Below, in pieces: positions 8,649-15,200 of a DNA stretch of 15,629 bases (positions are counted from its first letter, which is position 1; every line of letters starts with the position of its first letter). Source of the DNA: an uncultured Collinsella sp. (GTDB taxonomy: Bacteria; Actinomycetota; Coriobacteriia; Coriobacteriales; Coriobacteriaceae); the NCBI GenBank assembly GCA_900554985.1, contig USJQ01000004.1, positions 1 through 15,629 on the forward strand. The letters run 5' to 3'. Under the pieces are notes generated by a model. The model was given only the letters and a program-made list of their open reading frames with translations, was not told where the DNA came from and did no database searches. The translations under genes were made by a program, and so were the position numbers.

Positions 8649-9572
8649 CTAGTCGCGCAGCTCGCGGCCGGTGATCTCGAGGAACACGTCGTTGAGGGTC
8701 GGCGGCTCGCTCCACACGCGGCCGAGCGCCACATCGGCGGCGCGCAGCGTGTCGAGGATGTCGACCAAATTGTGCGGGCTCGCTTCGCAGGTGCAGACGA
8801 GCTCGCCGCCGGACAGCTCAACCGAAAGCACGTGCTCGAGGGCGCGCAGCCGCTCGACCGTGGCGGTCTCGACGGCGCCGACCTCGACAGTCACGCGCTC
8901 GCCCATTTGAATCATGCGTTTGAGCTCGTCATTGGTGCCCTGCGCCAGCACACGTCCGCCGTCCATGATCATGATGCGGCTGCAAATCTGCTCGACTTCC
9001 TCCATGTAATGGCTGGTATACACCACCGTGGCGCCCTCGTCGCGCAAGAGGCAGATGCCGTCCAGGATGGCGTTGCGACTCTGCGGGTCGACTGCCACCG
9101 TAGGCTCGTCAAAGAAGATGAGCTCGGGCTTGTGCGCAATGCCGCAGGCAATGTTGAGGCGACGCGCCAGGCCGCCCGAGAGCTTGCCGGGGCGAAACTT
9201 GGTAAAGTCGCCCAAGCCCACAAAGTCGATCGCCTCGTCCACCAGCGCGCGGCGGCGCTTGCGGTCGTTAACGTAGAGGCTACAGAAATAGTCGATGTTC
9301 TCGCGCACGGTAAGCTCGTCAAACACCGCAACTTGCTGCGGGACCACGCCGATGCGGCGCTTGAGGTCGTAGCGGGCGGGCGTCATGGGCTCGCCGAACA
9401 GCTCGATGGTGCCCTTGTCGTAGGCGAGCAGCTGCAGGATGCAGTTGATGGACGTGGTCTTGCCCGAGCCGTTGGGGCCCAGCAGGCCAAAGATGCTGAG
9501 GTTAAAGTGGTCAAGCGCGATAAGGTCGTCGTAGCGCTTGACGAGGTTTTCGACGTGGACGATGTCTGTCAT
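8649..9572 (-). CDS. ABC-2 exporter ATPase with a shortened segment before Walker A
   Basis: A 307-residue ATPase of the drug/antibiotic (CcmA/DrrA-like) exporter class. Walker A is GPNGSGKTT at 32-40, Q-loop VVPQQ at 76-80, signature LSGGLARR at 131-138, Walker B LIFFDEPTVAVDP with Glu156, and switch His188 in YTSHYMEEVE. The C-terminal 220-307 is the usual accessory domain. Oddly, the run NLSIFGLLGPNG (24-35) lacks the four or five residues, normally a variant of xxGEI, that separate LSI from FGLLGPNG in this family. The reading frame is otherwise clean. The start ATG at 9572 follows AGAAGGG by about eight bases; an upstream in-frame start at 9638 has no ribosome site and adds non-family sequence. 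First gene of the exporter operon and divergent from the two-component system. Confidence 0.9.
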   Translation of the reverse strand: MTDIVHVENLVKRYDDLIALDHFNLSIFGLLGPNGSGKTTSINCILQLLAYDKGTIELFGEPMTPARYDLKRRIGVVPQQVAVFDELTVRENIDYFCSLYVNDRKRRRALVDEAIDFVGLGDFTKFRPGKLSGGLARRLNIACGIAHKPELIFFDEPTVAVDPQSRNAILDGICLLRDEGATVVYTSHYMEEVEQICSRIMIMDGGRVLAQGTNDELKRMIQMGERVTVEVGAVETATVERLRALEHVLSVELSGGELVCTCEASPHNLVDILDTLRAADVALGRVWSEPPTLNDVFLEITGRELRD

Positions 9573-9667
9573 GAGGCGGCCCTTCTGTTGATTGCGGCCC
9601 GGTACGATTGCATCATCGCAGGAGCGGACGGCGCGCACCAGTGAGCTTTGTCACGAGTGCGGGGGCT

Positions 9668-9694
9668 CGGTCGCGTGGCCCGCTGACGCGACCG
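9668..9694. promoter_or_regulatory. 9-bp perfect inverted repeat in the divergent promoter region
   Basis: CGGTCGCGT at 9668-9676 and ACGCGACCG at 9686-9694 pair perfectly around a 9-nt loop, flanked by G-run and C-run ends that could extend the stem. It lies midway in the 199-bp region between the exporter ATPase and the histidine kinase, about 96-122 nt from the former and 78-104 nt from the latter start. It may be the response regulator's binding site or a hairpin in the exporter leader. The weakly palindromic GTGAGCTTTGTCAC at 9641-9654 is a second candidate. Confidence 0.4.
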
Positions 9695-9759
9695 CCCCAC
9701 CGTGCGGGAGGAATGTCACGGTTGCGCTAGGCGGCCCCTCCACCACGCGCAGTTTCGCG

Positions 9760-9765
9760 TACAAT
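9760..9765 (+). promoter_or_regulatory. -10 element TACAAT giving a probable leaderless kinase mRNA
   Basis: TACAAT at 9760-9765 is one base from the consensus TATAAT. Counting from it, +1 falls on 9772, which is the A of the kinase ATG. No Shine-Dalgarno sequence is visible in the bases before the ATG (ACCCGT). Leaderless genes are common in actinobacteria. No recognisable -35 lies at 16-18 nt spacing, which fits a promoter that needs an activator such as the system's own regulator. Confidence 0.5.
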
Positions 9766-9771
9766 ACCCGT

Positions 9772-10917
9772 ATGAACAGGCTTTTCGACAAATCGATCGT
9801 GCTGGCGTGCTGTATTGCGGCTGCCATGGGTCTTGCCGTGGACGCTCGTCTGGTTGTGGCGTTTTGCCTTGGCATTATTGCCACCTCGCTGGCCGAGGTC
9901 GCACAGGGGAAACGCACCCGACGCGCAAGCGAGGCAGCGAGCTACGCCTGCATCATCGCGGCTGTCTTCGTGCCGCCGTTTGTGCCGTTTGCGCCTCTCG
10001 CCCTCTATGACATCGCGCGACGCGTGCGCCGCGAGCACGCCTGGGTCGCGTTGGGCATTGGCTCCGTCTTTGCCTTTGCGCTCGTCGCGGACCTTCGCGC
10101 CGATGCGCTTACCGCACGAACGCTCCTGCTGACCGCCATCCTTTCGGTTGCCGCCACCTTGCTATCGCTACGCACCGCCCAGTTGGAGCGCGAGCAGCGG
10201 CGCATGCGCCGCACCCGCGACGAGCTGCAGGAACGAGCCCTCGCGCTCGAGGCGCGCAACCGCGATCTTGCCGATCGCCAGGACTACGAAGTCGAGCTCG
10301 CGACGCTCGCCGAACGCGCCCGCATCGCGCGCGAGATCCACGATAACGTCGGGCACCAGCTCACGCGCGCCTCACTGCAGGCCGAAGCCCTACGCGTGGT
10401 CCACGCCGACGAGCCTGGCGTCGCCGCCGATTTCGCCGACGTTAAACGCACGGTTGACGAGGCGCTCCAGCTTGTGCGCGCCAGCGTCCACGCGCTCAAC
10501 GACAACGCCGTCGACCTTTCCGTGCAGCTCGAACGCATTGTCGAAGGCACACGCTCGGACGGCGGCCCGCAGATTGAGCTTGAAGTTATGGCCGAACATG
10601 CGCCCGCAAACGTCGCCAACTGCTTTGCAGCGGTCCTGCGCGAAGCGCTCTCCAATACCATACGCCACGCTTGCGCCCAGACCGTCACCGTACGGTGCAT
10701 GGAGCATCCGTCGTTTTACCAGCTCATTGTTACCGACGATGGCGTGGGTGAGGTCCAAGCAAGCGGCCGCGGCACCGCGGAGGGCATGGGGCTCGCCTCC
10801 ATGCGCGAGCGCATCGAGGCGCTTGGCGGCACCTTCACCGCCGGCCCGCGTGCCGGCGCCGGCGGCTGGCGTGTGTTTGCCACCGTTCCCAAACAGCAAG
10901 GAGATGAGGGCCGATGA
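9772..10917 (+). CDS. Sensor histidine kinase, NarL/DesK-type (HisKA_3)
   Basis: A 381-residue membrane sensor kinase. Residues about 1-140 are hydrophobic with several helices and almost no extracytoplasmic loop, as in kinases that sense events within the membrane. A charged coiled coil (about 140-180) leads to the dimerisation domain, where RIAREIHDNVGHQLT carries the phosphorylated His190. The ATPase domain has the N box REALSNTIRHA (Asn295), G1 DDGVG (322-326) and G2 GMGLASMRERIEALGG (338-353). The start at 9772 is chosen because MNRLFDK begins the first helix, and a -10 box places transcription start on this ATG; a longer frame from 9592 adds 60 residues with no domain character. The stop overlaps the regulator start (ATGA). 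The divergent ABC exporter is the likely target. The signal is unknown. Confidence 0.9.
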   Translation: MNRLFDKSIVLACCIAAAMGLAVDARLVVAFCLGIIATSLAEVAQGKRTRRASEAASYACIIAAVFVPPFVPFAPLALYDIARRVRREHAWVALGIGSVFAFALVADLRADALTARTLLLTAILSVAATLLSLRTAQLEREQRRMRRTRDELQERALALEARNRDLADRQDYEVELATLAERARIAREIHDNVGHQLTRASLQAEALRVVHADEPGVAADFADVKRTVDEALQLVRASVHALNDNAVDLSVQLERIVEGTRSDGGPQIELEVMAEHAPANVANCFAAVLREALSNTIRHACAQTVTVRCMEHPSFYQLIVTDDGVGEVQASGRGTAEGMGLASMRERIEALGGTFTAGPRAGAGGWRVFATVPKQQGDEGR

Positions 10918-11543
10918 GGCTCATCGTTGTCGACGACGACCGCTTGGTGGTCGATTCGCTCAAGATTATCTTGGGCGCCCAGCCGCAGATCGAAGTGGTG
11001 GGCACCGGTGCCAACGGCAACGATGCGGTGGCGCTCTACGCCGAGCACGCACCCGATATTGCGCTGCTCGACATCCAGATGCCGGGACGCGACGGCCTTT
11101 CGGCCGCGCGCGAGATCCTTGAGCACGACCCTGCGGCGCGCGTGGTGTTTCTGACGACGTTCTCGGATGACGAGTACATTGTGTCGGCGCTCAAGCTGGG
11201 CGCCCGCGGCTACCTGATCAAGACCGATGTCGCTGCCATTCCGCCGGCGTTGGCGCAGGTCATGGACGGCAAACGCGTGCTCGAGGGCAAGGCGATCGAA
11301 GATATCAACTTTGATGGGGCGGACGTCGAGGCCGGCGCGACCCGCCGGCCCGCCGCCTTTGCCGGCCTGACCGACCGCGAGTTCGAAGTCGCCGAGCTCA
11401 TCGCCCGCGGCCTCGACAACAAAGAGATCGCCGCCACCGCCTATATGGGCGAAGGCACCGTACGCAACCACATCAGTTCGATCCTGGCCAAAATGGGCCT
11501 GCGCAACCGCACGCAGATCGCTATCGCCTACCTGCGAGGGTAG
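10914..11543 (+). CDS. NarL/LuxR-family response regulator
   Basis: A 209-residue two-domain regulator. The receiver domain (1-120) has the acidic pair Asp7/Asp8, phosphoacceptor Asp53 in LLDIQMPGRDG, Thr81/Thr82 and Lys103 in YLIKTD, so it looks fully functional. The C-terminal LuxR-type helix-turn-helix runs from LTDREFEVAELIARG (152-166) through NKEIAATAYMGEGTVRNHIS (169-188) to the end. The ATG overlaps the kinase stop by four bases, with GGAGATGAGG upstream, so the pair is translationally coupled. It should be phosphorylated by that kinase and bind DNA as a dimer, most plausibly in the divergent region 9573-9771 to control the exporter operon and its own promoter. The binding-site assignment is inference; the protein call is secure. 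Confidence 0.94.
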   Translation: MRLIVVDDDRLVVDSLKIILGAQPQIEVVGTGANGNDAVALYAEHAPDIALLDIQMPGRDGLSAAREILEHDPAARVVFLTTFSDDEYIVSALKLGARGYLIKTDVAAIPPALAQVMDGKRVLEGKAIEDINFDGADVEAGATRRPAAFAGLTDREFEVAELIARGLDNKEIAATAYMGEGTVRNHISSILAKMGLRNRTQIAIAYLRG

Positions 11544-11563
11544 TTGCCCGAAGACCGACCGTT

Positions 11564-11617
11564 CCGGCATAGCAAAATGGCTGCTACCGATTTAAGGCCA
11601 TTTCAAAACTATGCCGG
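11564..11617 (+). terminator. Hairpin just after the two-component operon
   Basis: Twenty bases after the response regulator stop, CCGGCATAG (11564-11572) pairs perfectly with CTATGCCGG (11609-11617), and inside it AAATGGC (11575-11581) pairs with GCCATTT (11597-11603). It could end the kinase-regulator transcript, although no long T-run follows. Its right arm is also the left arm of the next hairpin element (11605-11756), so the two structures cannot form at the same time. Confidence 0.4.
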
Positions 11618-11756
11618 TTTACGGGGCCAAACTCAGGACCCCCATCCATACCCGCGTTTTCTGCAAAATGACGGCTCGTCTACCTGCGGTTTTATTTTCA
11701 CGAATATCGGCATGGTTGGAGACTCGTAACTCAGCCCCGTAAACCGGCATAGTTTT
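11605..11756. repeat. Long hairpin element 1 (23-bp perfect arms, 74-nt core)
   Basis: The arms 11605-11627 and 11734-11756 are perfectly complementary over 23 bp, beginning AAAACTATGCCGG and ending CCGGCATAGTTTT. Inside is a 74-nt core at 11646-11719, starting CCATACC and ending ATGGTTGG, with CTACCTGCGGTTTT in the middle. The core aligns without gaps with that of element 2 (about three-quarters identical), while the arms do not resemble element 2's arms. No open reading frame in it looks real. It may be a dispersed structured element, a structured RNA or a convergent terminator. Confidence 0.75.
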
Positions 11757-11850
11757 GTTCGGGCGGCCCTGGACGAGTGCCTCCGCCAGCCTCGCGGGAC
11801 CAAAATGATCCGTTTTCCTCCGTCCCCAAGGGATCAGCCGGAACCGCTCG

Positions 11851-12008
11851 CCACGAAATCGGCCCATCTACTACGTTTGACGCGATACCCATGACCATAC
11901 CTTCGTTTTGAACAAAACCACAGGCGTTCTACCTGCGGTTTTGTTTTCGCGTTTTTTGGTATGGTTGGGGGTAAGGGGCTAAACGTAGTAGATGGGCCGG
12001 TTTCGTGG
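11851..12008. repeat. Long hairpin element 2 (28-bp arms, 74-nt core)
   Basis: The arms 11851-11878 and 11981-12008 pair over 28 bp with a single G-T wobble; each contains CCCATCTACTACG or its complement. The stem continues through TACCC/GGGTA and ACCATACC/GGTATGGT into a 74-nt core at 11895-11968. An apical hairpin in the core pairs AACAAAACC with GGTTTTGTT and CAGG with CCTG, with one mismatch between. Almost the entire 158 nt can fold into one rod. T-rich tracts flank the apical hairpin on both strands, so it could terminate transcription from either side. Confidence 0.75.
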
Positions 12009-12024
12009 CGCGCCCCCGGCGCAT

Positions 12025-12065
12025 AAAAGCGCCGCCACGGAGGAGGGAGATGCCTCCGTGGCGGC
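12025..12065 (-). terminator. Intrinsic terminator of the surface-protein gene
   Basis: A perfect 13-bp stem: 12031-12043 (GCCGCCACGGAGG) with 12053-12065 (CCTCCGTGGCGGC), 9-nt loop. On the minus strand it is followed by GCTTTTATG, giving the G-C stem plus T-run expected of a rho-independent terminator. It lies about 75 nt past the stop of the large surface-protein gene, which runs on this strand. Confidence 0.8.
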
Positions 12066-12102
12066 TGGGGGTAGGAGTAGGTCGGAATTTAGCCCTGCCG
12101 GC

Positions 12103-12128
12103 CGCCCGGGGCCTTTTGGCCCCGGGCG
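12103..12128 (-). terminator. G-C hairpin directly after the surface-protein stop
   Basis: CGCCCGGGGCC (12103-12113) pairs perfectly over 11 bp with GGCCCCGGGCG (12118-12128) around a TTTT loop. It starts 12 nt after the surface-protein stop codon. No T-run follows on the minus strand, so it is more likely a 3' protecting hairpin or a first pause element ahead of the terminator at 12025-12065. Confidence 0.5.
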
Positions 12129-12140
12129 CTGCCAGCGTGC

Positions 12141-12242
12141 CTAGCGCTTACGGATACCCCAGACCAGGGCTCCGACGCCGGCCGTGGCGATGACAAATGC
12201 CATAAGCAGAGCGGCAGCCTGCTGGTCGCCGGTGGCGGGCAG
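12141..12242 (-). other. Cell-wall sorting signal (LPATG, helix, basic tail)
   Basis: LPATG is encoded at 12228-12242, followed by DQQ, a hydrophobic run of about 22 residues (AAALLMAFVIATAGVGALVWG) ending in IRKR and the stop. This is the complete three-part signal of a class A-type sortase substrate: cleavage between Thr and Gly, then linkage to peptidoglycan or a pilus subunit. Confidence 0.93.
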
Positions 12243-15200
12243 GAAACCCTTGACCGTCTTAACGATGTTCGTCACGGTCTTGGGCGTGCCGGGATCGGGC
12301 GTCGGCACGGGCGTCTCGGGCTTCTTGTACGTGTTGTTGAACACGATACCCTCGACGCTCTTGTCGCCCTTGGTAAAGGCAACGTTCGCCTTGAGGTTGC
12401 CCTCGCCGTCGTCGACCACGTTGACGGTCGCGGTAAAGACGGACTGGTCGTGGGTCATACCGGCCTCGTCGCCCTTGACCTCGCTGATGGTGTAGACGTA
12501 CGTACCGGGCTCGTCGTACTCGAACTTGTCGAAGTTGATCTTGCCGTCGGCATCGTTGGTAACCGTAGACTCGATGTCCTCGCCAACGAGCTTAAAGCTA
12601 AACTCGTCCTTCTTGAGCTCGCGTCCCTCGAGCACCTTGATGGCGCCGATGGAAACCTGCGTGGGCATGGCGTGATACTTGTTGGTAAAGCCAGCCGACT
12701 CGGTGGTTCCCTCGAGCTTGTGCGTCGCGGTCAGCGTGCCGTCGCCGTTGTCGGAGACGGTGGTCACGACGGTGTAGGTCGTGCCGTCATAGGTGACGCC
12801 CTTGTACAGGCCGAGCGCGTTGGGGCAAGCCTCGCGCAGCATGTACGTGTGCGTGCCGGGCGCCTCGTAGCGGATCGGGCTCAGCGTAACGTTACCGTCG
12901 ACGTCATTGGTGCCGCTCGCGACAACCACGCCGTCCTCGAGCAGCTCAAACGTGAACTCGCCAGCTGCAAGGTCGCGTCCGGTCAGACGCTTGACCGTCT
13001 TGACCTGATCGGTCACGGAAGAATCGGTAGGTGCCACGCCGTAGGTGTTGGTGAACGTGAAGGCAGCACCGTCGTCGCCTTCGCGCTTGACGCTCAGATG
13101 CCCGGCACCGTCGTCAGACACGGTGTAGGAAACCTTGCGCGTGGCGTTGGTGTCATTGGTCACGCCAGGGGCACTACCGGACTCGGTCACCGTGTAAGTA
13201 AAGGTGTGCGAGCGCGGAGCGGTGGGGGCTGCGGGCTCGGGCTCGTCGCTGGGCTCGTCGGCGTTGGCATCGGTGTCGGCCTCTTCAGCCTCTGCCTCGT
13301 CGGCCTCTGCCTCGTCGGCCTCGGCTTCGTCTGCCTCGGCCTTATCGGTCGGATCGTCCGTCACGCCCAGAGCGCGGTTGAGGTCCTCGAGCGTAAAGTG
13401 GATCTTGCCAAAGTCCACGTTGCCAGCCGCGTCGTTGGTTGCGGTCGTGCGCTCGGGCATCGGGGCACTAGCCTCGTCGGCGGTCACGGTAAAGGTGAAC
13501 TTGCCCGTGATGTCAGCCGGGGTCAGGCCCTCGGCAGCTTGGAGCTTCTTAGTGCCGGTGAGCGCGGCATCGACGGCTTCGGCGCCGTAGACGTTCTCGA
13601 ACAAGGGCTCGACGCCGCCGTAGTCGACCGTTGCCGTCAGGGTACCGTCACCGTTGTCGACGACGATAGTCTTAAAGCCAAAGCTCCACGTTGTAGCGGA
13701 AACGCCATTCGGCAGCCCGAATAAATCTTCGTAGGCCGTGTAGTTAATGGTCCAGGCAAGCTTACCGTCCTTATCGGTACGATAAGCAAGCCCAGCAGCC
13801 TCAAGATTAGCAAGCATCTTAGTGTCGTAGTGCAGCGTATCAAAGCTCACGTGCCCGCCGATATTGGGCTTGAGGTTTTCGTATGCCACAAGCTCACCCT
13901 GATAGGCGATGCCGAACCAGAACTCGCCGTCGGCCATCGGGCGGCCGGTCAGAGTCTTGGTGGCAACGACCTGAGCGGCGGTGCCGCCAGGCGTGTTGGT
14001 CGTAGCGCTGTAGCTGTTGTGGAACGGGACCAGGGCACTCTCGACCTTGTTCTCACCGCTCTTGTGGACCGTCGTATGCGTACCCTCGGGACCGCCGGAA
14101 ACGGTCGTCGTAGCAGTGAGCGTGCCGGCGGTGTCGTCGGCGATGGCGATCGTCACCGTGCGCACGGCGTCGTCGTAGGTGTAACCGGGCTGGCCGTCGT
14201 TCTTCTCGGCCACGGTGTACGTAAAGGTCTTGCCGGCGTCAGCCTGCGTAAATATAACCTCATGACCAGCCAGAATGTCGATCAGTCCGACCGTTGCCTC
14301 TGCCGCTGCGGGGGACTTGAAGCTATTAGCCCCGGGCAGCAGACCGAGCGCGCGAGCCGAAGCGTCGTCAGCAGGTGTCACGGTAAAGGTGAACTGACCC
14401 TCGGTCATGGGGCGGCCATCCAGATACTTGCTGAGCCACAGACCGCCGGCAGCGGTGTAGTTAAGCTCAGTGCGGTACGTGTTGGTAAAGCGTCCGTTTT
14501 CCTTCTTGGTGACGTTGGCGGTCAGGCTGCCATCGCCGTTCTCGGTCACGGTCACTTCGGCGGTTGCGACATGCGCGTCATACGTCATGCCGACCGTGCT
14601 GCCCGCGTTCTCGCGAATCTCGTACTTATAGGTTCCGGCGGCAGCGTAGTGAATCTTGCCGAACTTGATGGCGGCAATGCCGTCCTTCGCGTCCTTCTTG
14701 CTCACGGTTACGGTTGCGGGATCGGGCAGTGGGGCGTCTTCGGGGGCGGTGATGGTAAAGCTGAACTCGTCCCCATCCGTCCAGTCGCGGCCGCTGATGA
14801 CCTTGCTCAGGTCAAAGTCGAGCTCCGCATCGAGCGGGGCCACGCTGTAGGTGTTCTTGAAAGTCGCAGCCGTGGCGTCCTTCAGGACATGCTCGGCCTT
14901 GAGGGTGCCGTCGCCGTTGTCCGTGATGGTGGTCTCGATGGTGTACTTGGCGTCACTGTAGGTGATGCCCTTGCTGGTGGTTCCGCCCTTGATCTCGCGC
15001 AGCGTGTAGGCGTGCTTGCCGGGCTTGTCGTATGCGACCTTGCCCATCGTGATCGCGCCGTCGGCAGCGTTAGTGCCGGTAGCGACAACCTTATCGCCCT
15101 CGACGAGCTCGAAGGAGAACTCGCCTTCCTTGAGGTCGCGGCCGGTCAGGACCTTGGTCGCCGTGATCTGATCAGTAACACTGAAGCTCTTGGGCGTCAC

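Noticed and set aside
9465..9510. Frameshift as the cause of the missing ATPase residues
   Set aside because: The frame is continuous and family-like on both sides of the gap, so only a multiple-of-three loss fits.
9592..9771. 60-residue N-terminal extension of the histidine kinase
   Set aside because: The extension covers the divergent promoter region and an inverted repeat, has no domain, and a -10 box within it places transcription start at the ATG at 9772.
11619..11867. 82-residue minus-strand frame crossing hairpin element 1
   Set aside because: It runs through both arms and the core of the palindromic element, has no ribosome site and shows no domain character; the inverted repeats explain the sequence better.
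11605..12008. Hairpin elements as invertible promoters (phase switch)
   Set aside because: Inverted arms flank about 100 nt as in invertible switches, but the inside is itself nearly palindromic and lies at the 3' ends of both neighbouring genes, so inversion would change little. No recombinase gene is in the window.
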